A stretch of 36,368 bases of DNA from an uncultured cyanobacterium (GCA_936920195.1 CAKZHE010000245.1:1-36368); one strand, 5' to 3'. Shown: positions 8,821 to 18,973, counted from the first letter of the stretch. Notes: generated by a model from the sequence alone, not told the origin. Numbers and translations are program-made.

Positions 8821-11800
8821 CTAGAGTTTTTCCTCTAACTCCGCGACTCCTTCCCAATCTTCAGCTAACTTTCCGGCAAGTTGTTGTTGACAGCGCCGCA
8901 AATAAAGTTTCACTGCCTGATCTCGTTCATTGATTTGTGACAAACGCTCAAAAATTTCCAGAGCTTGCAAAAACTTGGCTTGATGATAAAAATAAACGCC
9001 TTGTTCAAATTCTCCATTAGTTTGACGCTTCAGATCTCTGGATTCTTCTGGTTCTCCATCATAAACTTCAAAAACCGCTACAGCCGCTTTTTTACCTTTG
9101 ACTTTGACTTTATCTAAAAACCGGAAACTGTAATTTTGCGGTTCATCCAAGCGGCAAAGGGTTTGCTCGCTGATCACAATCCCCGCCCCATACAGTTTAG
9201 TTAATCCTTCCATTCGCGAGGCTAAATTAACGGCATCAGAAATCACTGTGCTTTCCATCCGCTGTTCTTCGCCAATTGTCCCTAACATCAGCGTACCAGT
9301 ATGCAGGCCGATACCGATGGCGATCGCCGGATAGCCGCTATTTTTCCGATGGGAGTTATAAATAATTACCTGTTTCTGCATATTCACCGCTGCTTTCAAA
9401 GCATCTTCGGCAGTTTCAGGAAACAGCGCCATAATTGCATCGCCAATATATTTATCAATAAATCCATTGTATTCCCGAATCACTGGACCAACTCGTTTTA
9501 AATAGGAATTGAGAAAATTGAAGTTTTCCTTGGGCGGCATACTTTCCGATAAAGTCGTAAAGGAACGAATATCGGAAAATAAAATTGTCATCTCTTTTTG
9601 GACTTGATCGCCCAATTTGAGATCCACAATACTTTCTCTGCCCAAAAAACGCAAAAATTCCCGGGGGACAAAGCGACTGTAAGCTAGATTGAGTTTAGCT
9701 AAATGTAGGTGAGTTTTCACTCGCGCAATTAATTCATTTTTGGAAATAGGTTTGGTCAAATAATCATTAGCTCCGGCAGCTACCCATTCCGCCAATTCGG
9801 ATACTTGATCGTTGGCGGTTAAAAATACCACGGGCAATTCATTGGCGGGATATTGCTCGCGAATTTTTCGACAGACTTCATAACCTGTCATTCGCGGCAT
9901 CATCACATCGAGTAAAATCAAGTCTGGTTTCAAACCATTTTCTAACGCTTTTAAGGCATCGACACCATTAGAAGCTTGGGCGATCGCATAATTTTGTAAA
10001 GATAAATAGTTCACCAAAACTTGTAAATTCACAGGTTCATCATCTACAATTAAAATCTTGAACTCACCCTCATTTGTTGGGGGTTGGTAGCCATTATATT
10101 GACTACCATTGACTAAAACTGGTTGAGATTGATTGCTGGGTTGCTGCCATTTCTCTGAAGATAAATTATAATTTTCTGGCGAGATTATATTCGCTTTCGT
10201 ATTTCTGGGAATTTTGACTTTCTGGGATAGGGGTAAAGTAAAGGTGAATCGGGAACCGCGATTTAATTCGGACTCTAGGCTAATTTTTCCTCCGTGTAAT
10301 TCCACTAACTTTTTAGTTACCGCTAACCCTAAACCAGTGCCGCCGTATTTTCTGGCAGTGGAACCATCGGCTTGAGCAAAAGACTCAAAAACCTTTTCTA
10401 ATTTATCTTGAGCAATGCCAATTCCGGTATCAGTCACCGAAATTTCCAACCAATTATTTACGACTTTAGCTGATACTTCCACTTTGCCAACTTCCGTAAA
10501 TTTGACGGCATTGCCAATCAAATTGTACATGATTTGCTGGACGCGATTTTCATCGGCATCAGCATTAGGAATATCGACTGGAATTTGATTGATTAATTCT
10601 AGGGATTTGCTGGCAGCTAGGGGTTGAGATAGAGACAATACCACATCAGTCAAAGCTCGCATATCAATTTGACTGATTTGCAACGGAATATTATTATGTT
10701 TAAGTTTAGAAAAGTCTAGGATGTCGTTAACTAAATTAGCCAAGCGCTTCCCACTAGATGCCACCATGGTTAAATTAGCAATTTGCTGGGGATTTAATGT
10801 TCCGGCGGCTCCATCAATTAAAGATTCTGTCAGTCCAATAATCCCATTGAGGGGAGTTCTCAATTCATGGGAGGTATTGGCTAAAAACTCATCTTTGTGT
10901 TTGTCCATTTCTTGTAGGGCAATGTTACTGGCTTCTAATTCTTGAGCATAAATTTGCAGGTGATTTCGGGCTTCGGTAAAGCGACGATCGAGAATAAAGG
11001 CAATGAAAACAATAAAAATGAATAATCCCCAATAGTAAAATTCTTGACTGGCGGGGACAATCTCAATAATGGTGAGGACATCGTGCAAGCCAAAAAAGCT
11101 AAAAATTACAAATCCAGCGGTAAATAATCGGGCTTCAATGTTGCCTTTGAGGGCAATGAGGGCGGAATTGACAAAGATGACTAAGATGGTGATAATGAAT
11201 AGAATGGAAAACAGATTGGTGACAGATTCTAAGTAAGTGTTATTGCTGGTAATAATGGCAATGGTGGCAGCGATCGCACAAATTAGATTAATCTGCCACA
11301 GTTGGCGAACAATTAACATATAGCCTGCCCCAAAGACTTGCTCAAAGAAGATCCCCATCGTCACAGGCATGAGGTAGAAGCAGGCGATCGCAATCACAGG
11401 CCAGAATTCCGGTAGATTAAAAAATAGCATGGTAATTTCATTTTTAGAAACCGTAAATATCCCAGTACAAATCACTAGCAAACCGAAGGAAAAATACGCT
11501 TTTCTTTCTTTTCTTCCCAGCGCCATTAAAATTGGAAAGATCCCCACACAAATAAAGAAGCAGCCTAAAACAAACTTACCAATATTATTTTGGATAATAT
11601 CTTGAATAATATTAATTTGCGAACCAATCGTCATTTTTTTATAAACAAAAATCGGGGAATAACTGCTTTGCCCAGCATAGATTTTTAAAAACAGAGTTTT
11701 CCCCAGGAAATCATTCTCTAAGGGAATAATAGGCCAATAACGTCGGCGATATTTAACTGCCCCAGATGGTAAGATATCCGCTTGTTTGCTAATTAATTTG

Positions 11801-12186
11801 TTACCTAAATAGGCTTCCAAACAAGGCATAAAACTGATATCAAAACTGGGATATTTCCACTGCCCAACCGTGGGTAATTTTACCCGCAACCACAGAATTT
11901 TTTCCTCTTTTGGTTTGAGCAACTTGGCGGGAACTTTCAAGGACTGCCAATTAGGATTGGTAGTATTTTCTTCAGTCCAGGTAGGAATACCGACATCATT
12001 GAAAGGTGAATCCCCCCAGCGGTATTGCCACCCTTGAGTAATTTCTATGGTGGGCGAGTTCTGTAAGTTATTGGGAAGAACTTGGCTAAATGCAGACCCA
12101 AAAAACCAGCTTGCTAGCCAAATTAAGAAGCAAGTAACTACAGACCATAAAATTTTGGCGCGGAGAGAACCAAAGATCAACCTCAT
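8821..12186 (-). CDS. Hybrid sensor: 7TM - histidine kinase - receiver - adenylate cyclase
   Basis: A 1121-residue multi-output signalling protein. In order: N-terminal membrane anchor (about 10-32); an extracytoplasmic beta-rich region and multiple membrane helices resembling a 7TMR-DISM sensor (about 40-400); a HisKA domain with phospho-acceptor His440 in [12 protein letters not shown]; a HATPase domain with N, G1 and G2 boxes ([22 protein letters not shown]); a receiver with phospho-Asp760 ([15 protein letters not shown]); and a class III cyclase. The cyclase keeps both metal aspartates (Asp872 in FSDIRSF, Asp916 in KYIGDAI). Its substrate pair is Lys912 and Thr980, the combination of bacterial adenylate cyclases of the CyaC/CyaB type, so cAMP is the predicted product. 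The start was placed at 12186 because GGAG lies eight bases upstream; an in-frame ATG at 12216 would add ten residues. It stands alone, divergent from nothing obvious. Confidence 0.93.
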   Translation of the reverse strand: MRLIFGSLRAKILWSVVTCFLIWLASWFFGSAFSQVLPNNLQNSPTIEITQGWQYRWGDSPFNDVGIPTWTEENTTNPNWQSLKVPAKLLKPKEEKILWLRVKLPTVGQWKYPSFDISFMPCLEAYLGNKLISKQADILPSGAVKYRRRYWPIIPLENDFLGKTLFLKIYAGQSSYSPIFVYKKMTIGSQINIIQDIIQNNIGKFVLGCFFICVGIFPILMALGRKERKAYFSFGLLVICTGIFTVSKNEITMLFFNLPEFWPVIAIACFYLMPVTMGIFFEQVFGAGYMLIVRQLWQINLICAIAATIAIITSNNTYLESVTNLFSILFIITILVIFVNSALIALKGNIEARLFTAGFVIFSFFGLHDVLTIIEIVPASQEFYYWGLFIFIVFIAFILDRRFTEARNHLQIYAQELEASNIALQEMDKHKDEFLANTSHELRTPLNGIIGLTESLIDGAAGTLNPQQIANLTMVASSGKRLANLVNDILDFSKLKHNNIPLQISQIDMRALTDVVLSLSQPLAASKSLELINQIPVDIPNADADENRVQQIMYNLIGNAVKFTEVGKVEVSAKVVNNWLEISVTDTGIGIAQDKLEKVFESFAQADGSTARKYGGTGLGLAVTKKLVELHGGKISLESELNRGSRFTFTLPLSQKVKIPRNTKANIISPENYNLSSEKWQQPSNQSQPVLVNGSQYNGYQPPTNEGEFKILIVDDEPVNLQVLVNYLSLQNYAIAQASNGVDALKALENGLKPDLILLDVMMPRMTGYEVCRKIREQYPANELPVVFLTANDQVSELAEWVAAGANDYLTKPISKNELIARVKTHLHLAKLNLAYSRFVPREFLRFLGRESIVDLKLGDQVQKEMTILFSDIRSFTTLSESMPPKENFNFLNSYLKRVGPVIREYNGFIDKYIGDAIMALFPETAEDALKAAVNMQKQVIIYNSHRKNSGYPAIAIGIGLHTGTLMLGTIGEEQRMESTVISDAVNLASRMEGLTKLYGAGIVISEQTLCRLDEPQNYSFRFLDKVKVKGKKAAVAVFEVYDGEPEESRDLKRQTNGEFEQGVYFYHQAKFLQALEIFERLSQINERDQAVKLYLRRCQQQLAGKLAEDWEGVAELEEKL

Positions 12187-12194
12187 TTTTAGGT

Positions 12195-12200
12195 CTCCTA
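12195..12200 (-). promoter_or_regulatory. Ribosome binding site deciding the cyclase-kinase start
   Basis: TAGGAG on the minus strand, eight bases before the ATG at 12186. The upstream ATG at 12216 has no comparable element, so the downstream start is preferred. Confidence 0.6.
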
Positions 12201-12453
12201 GGAGGCTATCTGCCATGCAGTGGCACTGGATAGAAAAGTCTGGACGCGCACGGAAAATATTGCCCAGAAAGTTATAGCACCCCTACAGTTGAAATAATTG
12301 GCGCGAACCGACAGCTAGAATTTTCTAGAACTCGCTCCCAATCCCCTAATATCTACTATCTACCAAAATGTCTGTAAATTAGCTGACGGCGGATGACTCT
12401 CAATGGTTCGATGGGCTGTTGACAGCAAAAAGGCGATCGCCACAGCATTAATT

Positions 12454-13095
12454 CTAGTTTACATCCGATGATGGATCGCGAGAGTTAAGAAAAGCCAGTA
12501 TATGCTGACAGCGTTCAGCAATTTGAGGTTCTAGGCTATTAATATCAACCGGATTATTGGGTAATTTCTTGGCAAAAGACCGTCCAGGGTGAATTTGATC
12601 CCATATAGATCTCATTTGTGCCTGTCTACCTTTTCCAGGAGCATGAATCCCAAAGCCAGAGATTAAACTACACCAAACAGGCTGAAAATGTCTGATTAGC
12701 ACCGCTTCACCCCAAGCCACTAAATCAACTGACATCGCTACCACTTTGAATTGAAAGTCTTCAACTTGAAGATTTTCCACTCCATTAATTGAGTTTCTGT
12801 GTTCTTTTAACCGACCAATTAAACCACCTCCAATAGTGCCAATGCCAGTCCGCTTGCCTGGGTTTTCTGCCTTGCCAATATAAATTGGCAAACAACAGGC
12901 TTGAGTATTAGCAGATGCTATTTCTGAATAAAGCGAAAATGAACCTTGGTAGAAAAGTAAGTATGTCCCAACATATCCTGACATTTGGTTGATTAATTGA
13001 TTTAGTTCTGCCAGCGGATAGCAAACTTGTTGATGTTGAAATTTGAGGAGTTGTTGCCGCAGTTCTGGAGGTGCTTGAAAAACTTCTAATGCCAT
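12454..13095 (-). CDS. Eco29kI-family GIY-YIG restriction endonuclease
   Basis: Type II restriction enzyme, predicted 213 residues, matching the roughly 214 residues of R.Eco29kI. GIY-YIG landmarks: GTYLLFY (43-49), YIGKA (72-76), GRLKEH with Arg95 and His99, and Glu130 in AWGEAVLI. The family-typical C-terminal block is clear: GFGIHAPGKGR (147-157) and WDQIHPGRSFA (165-175). Eco29kI cuts CCGCGG; the same target is inferred here from homology only. The start at 13095 lies 26 bp after the methyltransferase stop; longer in-frame starts (13218) overlap the methyltransferase and lack homology. Oddity: the Asn usually following P-x-W in GIY-YIG nucleases (P-x-W-N) is Cys142 here, which could weaken catalysis. 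Last gene of an rnd - methyltransferase - nuclease row. Confidence 0.88.
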   Translation of the reverse strand: MALEVFQAPPELRQQLLKFQHQQVCYPLAELNQLINQMSGYVGTYLLFYQGSFSLYSEIASANTQACCLPIYIGKAENPGKRTGIGTIGGGLIGRLKEHRNSINGVENLQVEDFQFKVVAMSVDLVAWGEAVLIRHFQPVWCSLISGFGIHAPGKGRQAQMRSIWDQIHPGRSFAKKLPNNPVDINSLEPQIAERCQHILAFLNSRDPSSDVN

Positions 13096-13121
13096 AATAA
13101 ACTTACCAAATCGGATTGGTA

Positions 13122-14288
13122 TTAAATAGCTTGTAATTGCTGATAGATGCTTTCTGAAAGTAGATGAGCCAGAGTTATTGGTACGGCATTGCCTATTTGC
13201 CGCATCGATTCTCCCCAAGGATTTGGGAAGCAGTAATTATCGGGAAATCCTTGCAATCTAGCTGCTTCTCGGATGGTCAAGTAACGGACGCTTCCATCAG
13301 GCCAAGCTAACATATTTTCACCACCAGGAACTCCATGTACGCCAGCTTTGAGCGTTTTAGCTGGTTCATCGAGGGGGCTACCTGTATGTCCAGGATAGGT
13401 TTTAGCACCTGGATTATAAAGGCGATCGCTCCTTTTTTCTCCCTCTGGCAATTTTTCTGCAAGTAAGTCAGAAATCGCATCTCTAACGGTTTGCCAAGGC
13501 TGCATAATGCTGGTAAATAAATTCATGCCTTGACGTTGTAATTGCCGCTGAAATTTTGGCGAGATGGGTGGCTGTTCAGCTAGGGGAATTTGATGTTTTT
13601 GCCAATATTCTCCTGTCACCCATTTCTGATAATTGAGAGCAGCTTCAGAATGAGTTGGTTCAGGAAAAGACCAACTGGATTGGAGATCGGCGCGAAAACC
13701 AACAATAAAAACTCGTTCCCGTTTTTGGGGAATACCATAATCGGCGGCATTCAGCAGGCGAAAAGTAATCCGATAATGCAATCCCGGCTCAGAATTATGA
13801 TTATGATGCTGTTCCAGTCTGGCGAGATGTTCGCGCCAATTTTCCTCTGGCTTGGGTAATATGTCCGGATAAGCTAGCTGCAAAACAATGTATGCAAAAT
13901 AGTTGGCGAAGGATGAGCGCAGTAAACCCCGAACATTTTCAATTAAAAAGGCTTTAGGGCGCAATTCTCGCACAGCTCTAAAAAACTGGGGAAACATATC
14001 CCGTCGATCTAGATTTGCTCCATGTCTGCCCCCAATTGAGAATGGTTGACAGGGGGGACCGCCAGAAAGGAAATCAATTTTTTCGGAAAATAATCCAAAA
14101 TCAAAATCGGCAACATCCATTTCATAAACAGCGCCACCGCTAATTATTTCTACTCCCTGACGTTGATTTTCGCGCATAGTATCGCAACAGCGGCGATCGC
14201 ACTCCACTAGAGCTTGATGTTCAAAGCCTGCCATTGCTGTTCCCATGGCTAAACCACCTACTCCCGCAAATAATTCCATTGAGTTCAT
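13122..14288 (-). CDS. DNA (cytosine-5)-methyltransferase, partner of the Eco29kI-type nuclease
   Basis: A 388-residue C5 methyltransferase that would protect host DNA from the adjacent nuclease. Conserved motifs in order: I, ELFAGVGGLAMG (5-16, SAM binding); IV, GGPPCQPFS with catalytic Cys80; VI, ENVRGLL (117-123); VIII, QKRERVFIVGFR; IX/X, LTIREAARLQGFPDNY and QIGNAVP near the C-terminus. The target recognition region lies between VIII and IX. Its length is close to that of M.Eco29kI. It starts two bases after the RNase D stop, suggesting translational coupling to a housekeeping gene, and the nuclease follows in the same direction. Methylation-before-cutting order (M then R) is usual for such pairs. 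The specificity CCGCGG is inferred, not shown. Confidence 0.95.
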   Translation of the reverse strand: MNSMELFAGVGGLAMGTAMAGFEHQALVECDRRCCDTMRENQRQGVEIISGGAVYEMDVADFDFGLFSEKIDFLSGGPPCQPFSIGGRHGANLDRRDMFPQFFRAVRELRPKAFLIENVRGLLRSSFANYFAYIVLQLAYPDILPKPEENWREHLARLEQHHNHNSEPGLHYRITFRLLNAADYGIPQKRERVFIVGFRADLQSSWSFPEPTHSEAALNYQKWVTGEYWQKHQIPLAEQPPISPKFQRQLQRQGMNLFTSIMQPWQTVRDAISDLLAEKLPEGEKRSDRLYNPGAKTYPGHTGSPLDEPAKTLKAGVHGVPGGENMLAWPDGSVRYLTIREAARLQGFPDNYCFPNPWGESMRQIGNAVPITLAHLLSESIYQQLQAI

Positions 14289-14290
14289 TA

Positions 14291-14914
14291 CTAATGCTCA
14301 AAGATGTCTTTGTATTGTAGTAAGTCTAGGTTAACCAATACTGGCAAACATTGAAAGCATTGTTGGGCTAATTCCCAGCGTTCTTCTCGTTCCAGCATGG
14401 CGGTTAATTTTTTCTGCACGCTTAATAAATAGCGGACATCGTTGGCAGCATAGCGCAGTTGTTGTTCGGAAAGGTTGGCGGCATTTCCCCAATCAGAACT
14501 TTGGGCGCTTTTGTCTAACTCCACCTGTTCCAATTCTTGTACCAATTCCTTTAATCCGTGGCGGGGGGTATAAGTCCGCGCCAACTTACTAGCAATTTTG
14601 GTACAGAAAATTGGGTTGACGTGAATATCTAGGTGATATTGCAGTTGGGCCACATCAAAGCGGGCAAAATGAAACACTTTAGTAATGCCGGGAGCCTCCA
14701 ACAATTGCTTTAAATTGGGGGCATCTTTTTGGCCTTTGGCAATCCGAATTACGGCAACTTGCCCTTGAGGATTGCACAACTGGATTAAACACAAGCGATC
14801 GCGCTGGGGCAGCAATCCCATAGTTTCAGTATCTACGGCAATGGCCTCTGCTTGCAAATACTGGGTGAGTAATTCTGCCGATAAGTCGCGATCGCTCGCT
14901 TGAAAGTCTGTCAA
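14291..14914 (-). CDS. rnd: RNase D-like 3'-5' exoribonuclease
   Basis: A 207-residue DEDDy exonuclease domain without HRDC domains. Exo I: AIAVDTETMGL with Asp28 and Glu30. Exo II: KVFHFARFDVAQL. Exo III: YAANDVRYLL, giving the final Asp and the Tyr that define the DEDDy class. Bacterial RNase D trims 3' ends of tRNA precursors and other small RNAs; the short single-domain form is common in cyanobacteria. The methyltransferase follows almost immediately, and trpB lies 78 bp upstream in the same direction, so the three may share a transcript. A role in maturing the Y RNAs found elsewhere in this window is possible but unsupported. Confidence 0.93.
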   Translation of the reverse strand: MTDFQASDRDLSAELLTQYLQAEAIAVDTETMGLLPQRDRLCLIQLCNPQGQVAVIRIAKGQKDAPNLKQLLEAPGITKVFHFARFDVAQLQYHLDIHVNPIFCTKIASKLARTYTPRHGLKELVQELEQVELDKSAQSSDWGNAANLSEQQLRYAANDVRYLLSVQKKLTAMLEREERWELAQQCFQCLPVLVNLDLLQYKDIFEH

Positions 14915-14992
14915 CGGTTTCTCCTAGCTGACTGAAAAGTTCTGGCGGAATAATATTCTTTATTACTATTCCTAGGGATAATAATCCGGAGA

Positions 14993-16303
14993 TTAAGCAG
15001 GATTTAAAAATTTGGCAACTGTTTGGACATCCTTATCTCCCCTGCCAGAGCAATTGATAATTAGTCTGGGACTGCCGCTGAGTTGGGGACAAAGGGTTTC
15101 CAAATAGGCGATCGCATGGGCGGTTTCCAAAGCGGGAATAATCCCTTCTAATTGAGATAGGCGCTGAAATGCTGCCAAGGCATCCTTATCCGTGGCGCTA
15201 TAATATTCCGCTCTGCCCAAATCCTTTAAATAACTGTGTTCTGGTCCCACACCCGGATAATCCAACCCCGCACTAATTGAATGGGGTTCAATGACTTGTC
15301 CATCATCATCTTGCAATAAATAGCTCATGGCTCCGTGGAGTACCCCCACCCTACCCTTCGTCAGCGTTGCCGCGTGTTTCTCCGTTTCGGCTCCTTCTCC
15401 GGCAGCTTCTACCCCAATCAGCCGTACCGATGGCTCATCGACAAATTCGTGAAATAATCCCATAGCATTAGAACCGCCACCGACGCAAGCCAATAAAATA
15501 TCTGGCAAACCGCCCCATTTTTCTTGACATTGAGCGCGGGTTTCCTGTCCAATCACCGCTTGAAATTCCCGCACCATCATCGGGTAGGGATGGGGACCCG
15601 CCACCGAACCGAGAATATAATGGGTAGTTTCCACATTCGTCACCCAATCCCGAATCGCTTCCGAAGTCGCATCCTTCAAAGTTCCCGTTCCCGATGCCAC
15701 CGGACAAACTTCTGCTCCCATCAACCGCATTCGGAAGACATTTAAAGCTTGCCGTTCCATATCGTGAACGCCCATATACACCAGGCATTCCAACCCAAAG
15801 CGAGCGCAAACCGTGGCAGTAGCTACGCCGTGCTGTCCGGCTCCCGTTTCCGCAATAATCCGTTTTTTCCCCATCCGCTTTGCCAGCAGCACCTGAGCTA
15901 AAGCATTGTTAATTTTGTGCGCCCCAGTATGGTTTAAATCCTCTCGTTTGAGGTAAATTTGCACTCCCGTACCATCGGGGCGAGCATAATAATTGGTCAG
16001 GCGTTCGGCAAAATAGAGCGGGCTAGGCCGTCCCACATAGTCGCGCAACAACCCCTGGAATTCCGCTTGAAAATCTGGCTGATGGCGATAGAGATCGAAA
16101 GCGGCCTCTAGTTCGCTCAGGGCAGGCATGAGGGTTTCGGGAACATATTTACCGCCAAATTTGCCAAAACGTCCAAAGGAGTCAGGGCGCTGGCTATTGG
16201 TAACTATTTGGGGACTGGGAGATAAAGGAGTCACGGTAGAGTCTGGTAGCTGAAATGAATATTCCTCATTGTACTGGCTGGGAATTGATTTATTCACCAC
16301 CAA
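14993..16303 (-). CDS. trpB: Tryptophan synthase beta chain
   Basis: A 436-residue PLP enzyme that condenses indole (channelled from TrpA) with L-serine to form L-tryptophan. The PLP lysine lies in [16 protein letters not shown]; the phosphate-binding loop is [10 protein letters not shown]; the C-terminal SGRGDKDV is typical TrpB1. [20 protein letters not shown] opens the conserved region at about residue 42. The first ~40 residues are a non-conserved Ser/Pro/Thr-rich extension, so translation might begin later, but no better-supported internal start was seen. trpA is not adjacent, as usual in cyanobacteria where trp genes are dispersed. Confidence 0.98.
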   Translation of the reverse strand: MVVNKSIPSQYNEEYSFQLPDSTVTPLSPSPQIVTNSQRPDSFGRFGKFGGKYVPETLMPALSELEAAFDLYRHQPDFQAEFQGLLRDYVGRPSPLYFAERLTNYYARPDGTGVQIYLKREDLNHTGAHKINNALAQVLLAKRMGKKRIIAETGAGQHGVATATVCARFGLECLVYMGVHDMERQALNVFRMRLMGAEVCPVASGTGTLKDATSEAIRDWVTNVETTHYILGSVAGPHPYPMMVREFQAVIGQETRAQCQEKWGGLPDILLACVGGGSNAMGLFHEFVDEPSVRLIGVEAAGEGAETEKHAATLTKGRVGVLHGAMSYLLQDDDGQVIEPHSISAGLDYPGVGPEHSYLKDLGRAEYYSATDKDALAAFQRLSQLEGIIPALETAHAIAYLETLCPQLSGSPRLIINCSGRGDKDVQTVAKFLNPA

Positions 16304-16393
16304 GGCACGAAGGCACGAAGGGGATTTGCTATTTGTGGAATTTCTCCATTCATAAAAAAGCAGTAAATAAATGAAAATTTAGGCTAAACTTAT

Positions 16394-16495
16394 TTATAAA
16401 TTGTAGTAAGATCGCAGTTCTCTGGAAATTGTTTCTGGTGTTTCTTTAAGACTGATTAGCACTTCTTCAGGAATTTCTAGTTGAACTGTACTCAT
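16394..16495 (-). pseudogene. Truncated UPF0175-like antitoxin remnant
   Basis: A 33-codon open frame, MSTVQLEIPEEVLISLKETP then ETISRELRSYYNL and a TAA stop. The start resembles the N-terminus of UPF0175 proteins (antitoxin-like partners of PIN/DUF3368 toxins), which are normally about 80-90 residues, so this is about a third of a gene. No DUF3368-like partner is adjacent. The surrounding gap (16304-16610) otherwise holds a CACCAAGGCACGAAGGCACG repeat at about 16296-16322 and the ftsH terminator. Confidence 0.45.
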
Positions 16496-16553
16496 GTTTT
16501 CTACTCTGCGCGATCGCCCTTTCTTGGGCTAGGTCATTCGTTATTTCGGCTTG

Positions 16554-16601
16554 ATTAAAAAGGGGGACTTTAAACAATTTCTTGTTTCCCCCTTTTTTAA
16601 T
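16554..16601 (-). terminator. Rho-independent terminator of ftsH
   Basis: AAAAAGGGGG (16557-16566) pairs with CCCCCTTTTT (16588-16597); an inner AAACAA/TTGTTT stem extends it. Read on the minus strand, the hairpin ends in CCCCCTTTTT just past the ftsH stop at 16611. Confidence 0.85.
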
Positions 16602-16610
16602 CGTCCTCAG

Positions 16611-18497
16611 TTAGAGAGTGGGAACATATTGCTCTTTCTCTGGCACTTCGGCATACTCCGCCACAATCTGACGAAACTCTTCGCCGTCAATGGTTTCCTT
16701 CTCAATCAACAAATCTACCAGACGGTCAATCACAGTTCGGTTTTCGCGAATAATCCGCCGCGCTTCGTTGTAGCAATGCTCGACAATTGTCCGCACTTGA
16801 GCATCAATTCGGGCAGCGATTTCTTCGGAGTATTCCGAACGAGTTGTCCAATCTCGACCCAGGAACACTTCCCCCTGTTGTCCTTCCAGAGATAAAGGTC
16901 CTAAATCGGACATTCCAAATCGAGTTACCATTTGACGGGAAAGTGCTGTCACTTGTTGCAAGTCGCCGCCTGCACCTGTAGTTACTTCCGCATCACCAAA
17001 AACAATTTCTTCGGCGGCTCTGCCACCCAAAGCGCCTTGAATTCTGGCTAACAATTGCGCTCTGGAAACTAAACCTTGGTCTTCGGAAGGAGTAAACCAA
17101 GTCAGTCCTCTGGCTTGTCCTCTGGGAATTAAAGTGACTTTTTGGACGGGATCGTGTTCTTTAATTAAAGTACCGACGATCGCGTGACCAATTTCGTGAT
17201 AGGCAATCAAGCGCTTGCTCTTGCTATCTACCAAGGGAGTGCCTTCCATCCCTGCCACCACCCGGTCAACGGCATCGTTGATTTCCAACATGGTAATGGC
17301 TTCTTTGCGCCGACGGGCAGTGAGAATTGCCGCCTCATTTAACAGGTTAGCTAAATCTGCGCCAGTAAAACCAGGGGAACGACGGGCGATCGCTTCTAGG
17401 GAAATTTCCGGAGCCAGTTTCTTGTTGCGAGCGTGAACTTCCAGAATTTCTAAACGACCTTTGAGATCTGGTGCATCCACCATCACCTGTCTGTCAAAGC
17501 GTCCGGGACGGAGCAAGGCCGAGTCTAGCACATCGGGACGGTTGGTAGCTGCAATAATAATAATCCCCGTATTGCCTTCAAAACCGTCCATTTCCGTCAG
17601 CAACTGATTTAGGGTTTGTTCCCGTTCATCGTTACCACCGCCAATGCCAGCACCGCGCTGCCGTCCTACTGCGTCAATTTCATCGATGAAAATTAAGCAG
17701 GGAGCATTTTCCTTAGCTTTGCGGAACAAGTCGCGGACGCGGGAAGCACCCACACCCACAAACATTTCCACAAATTCCGAACCAGAGATGCTAAAGAATG
17801 GTACGCCAGCTTCCCCAGCGATCGCCTTTGCTAGTAAAGTTTTACCAGTCCCCGGAGGTCCCACCAGCAGCACTCCCTTGGGAATCCGCGCTCCCACGGC
17901 GGTAAAGCGTTCTGGTTGTTTCAGAAAAGTGACCACTTCCTGTAACTCTTCTTTCGCCTCTTCAATTCCCGCCACATCTTCAAACTTAATCCCAGTTTTG
18001 GCTTCCATCTGAAAGCGAGCCTTGGATTTGCCAAAGTTCATCGCTTGTCCGGGACCGCCGGGAAGATTGCTCGAACGACGGAAGAGGAAAAACAATCCGG
18101 CAATTAACAGGACAGGGAAAACCAGATTGCCCAAAAAGCCCCAAATCGCGCTTTCATTCCGGGGAGGGTGAGATTCTAGGCTAATATCAGCCGTAGTCAG
18201 CTTAGAAATCAGTTCCGGTGAATTGAACGGTAAATCTACCCGCCACCGTTGGGTGCGATTATCTAGTTCGGGATCGGTGGCTTCCACAATCGCCGTTCTA
18301 CCGCCATCATAAAGATCTACACTTCTGACGCGATTGGTGTCTAAGTATTCTAGAAACCGTCCGTAGGTCATGCGAGTATTAGCGGCATTCCGACCGAGGT
18401 CTGTGGGATTGGGGGCAAATGCACCTTGCCAAACAAAAAACCCAATCACCAAGGCTGGGATTGACCACAGCAGAATTGTTTTCCAAGAAATTTTCAT
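16611..18497 (-). CDS. ftsH: ATP-dependent zinc metalloprotease FtsH (FtsH2 / Slr0228 type)
   Basis: Membrane AAA+ protease, 628 residues. N-terminal membrane helix (6-25), lumenal/periplasmic domain, second helix (about 119-139), then the AAA module: Walker A GPPGTGKT (213-220), Walker [32 protein letters not shown]; then the zinc protease domain with HEIGH. The N-terminus ([23 protein letters not shown]) and C-terminus ([10 protein letters not shown]) closely follow the Synechocystis Slr0228 pattern. That FtsH2 forms hetero-hexamers with FtsH3 in thylakoids and degrades photodamaged D1 during photosystem II repair. Paralogue assignment rests on recalled sequence and is likely rather than proven. 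It has its own terminator at 16554-16601. Confidence 0.97.
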   Translation of the reverse strand: MKISWKTILLWSIPALVIGFFVWQGAFAPNPTDLGRNAANTRMTYGRFLEYLDTNRVRSVDLYDGGRTAIVEATDPELDNRTQRWRVDLPFNSPELISKLTTADISLESHPPRNESAIWGFLGNLVFPVLLIAGLFFLFRRSSNLPGGPGQAMNFGKSKARFQMEAKTGIKFEDVAGIEEAKEELQEVVTFLKQPERFTAVGARIPKGVLLVGPPGTGKTLLAKAIAGEAGVPFFSISGSEFVEMFVGVGASRVRDLFRKAKENAPCLIFIDEIDAVGRQRGAGIGGGNDEREQTLNQLLTEMDGFEGNTGIIIIAATNRPDVLDSALLRPGRFDRQVMVDAPDLKGRLEILEVHARNKKLAPEISLEAIARRSPGFTGADLANLLNEAAILTARRRKEAITMLEINDAVDRVVAGMEGTPLVDSKSKRLIAYHEIGHAIVGTLIKEHDPVQKVTLIPRGQARGLTWFTPSEDQGLVSRAQLLARIQGALGGRAAEEIVFGDAEVTTGAGGDLQQVTALSRQMVTRFGMSDLGPLSLEGQQGEVFLGRDWTTRSEYSEEIAARIDAQVRTIVEHCYNEARRIIRENRTVIDRLVDLLIEKETIDGEEFRQIVAEYAEVPEKEQYVPTL

Positions 18498-18545
18498 AGG
18501 CGCGGCCTCTAGATATTGATAAAACAGGTTTACTATTTTTGATTC

Positions 18546-18689
18546 TTAATTAAATTTAACGTAATTCTCAGGATTGTTCTGAATAACTTCTGCAATACAC
18601 ACTAAATAATTTTTGTCAAGGGATAATCTACGAACTTTATGGGCTTTTTGAGGAGAAATTTTGCGCCCACCATATTGCCGGGTTAGCAT
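18546..18689 (-). CDS. Small hypothetical protein, possibly a gene remnant
   Basis: 47 codons starting MLTRQYGGRKISPQKAHKV and ending ENYVKFN before TAA. It is basic in the first half. I do not recognise a family. It lies between ftsH and decayed Uma2 fragments, so it may be the remains of a lost gene rather than a functional peptide. No convincing ribosome binding site was identified. Confidence 0.25.
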   Translation of the reverse strand: MLTRQYGGRKISPQKAHKVRRLSLDKNYLVCIAEVIQNNPENYVKFN

Positions 18690-18879
18690 AAATAATAATG
18701 AGGGAGCGATCGCACCCATTTAAATTCTGGCATTTTGGTATTTTCATCTAAAACAGGAGTTTAGGAAGATTTTTTTAACGCAAAGGGCGCAAAGGGGGCG
18801 CAAAGAGCGCAAAGTTAGGAAGGGAAATTAAAATTGCTGCTTGGTGTCACTGATATACTTAGGATTGAGGGAAAATGTT

Positions 18880-18955
18880 ATAAATGCGATCGCTTCTAGT
18901 GCTAGACTTGCTGCGATCGCACCCATTCTCGAAACTCTCTCATCCTAGCATTTTC
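18880..18955. repeat. Left direct repeat flanking the PIN toxin-antitoxin module
   Basis: 76 bp, four mismatches to 19812-19887 in the same orientation. Together they bracket 18974-19746. Confidence 0.85.
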
Positions 18956-18958
18956 ATC
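18902..18958 (-). pseudogene. Remnant of a second Uma2 gene (3' end only)
   Basis: On the minus strand this encodes ENARMREFREWVRSQQV and a TAG stop, matching the intact Uma2 C-terminus at 19834-19890 (ENARMREFREWVRSQQL). The DNA identity over 18880-18955 versus 19812-19887 is 72 of 76 positions by my alignment. Upstream sequence is lost, replaced by the antitoxin gene. Confidence 0.75.
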
Positions 18959-18973
18959 TTAAAGAGAACAGCT

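Larger units (their letters stand above)
18498..18973. other. Repeat-rich gap with decayed gene fragments
   Basis: 476 bp holding: a small open frame (18546-18689, minus); a scrambled Uma2-tail fragment around 18712-18760 (GCGATCGCACCCATT, TTCTGGCATTTT, ATTTTCATCT); a GCGCAAAG-type repeat at 18778-18817 of the sort common in cyanobacterial spacers; and a second, well-preserved Uma2 tail (18880-18955). No intact gene is seen. Confidence 0.7.

Noticed and set aside
13096-13218. Longer start for the Eco29kI-like nuclease
   Set aside because: It would overlap the methyltransferase reading frame; the 213-residue form matches the family length.
15468-15809. Additional open frames inside trpB, ftsH, sir and the cyclase gene
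   Set aside because: They lie in other frames of strongly conserved genes and show no recognisable family.
18884-18973. Longer start for the antitoxin gene
   Set aside because: The added codons are antisense to a duplicated Uma2 tail; homology and an AGAGAA element begin at 18974.
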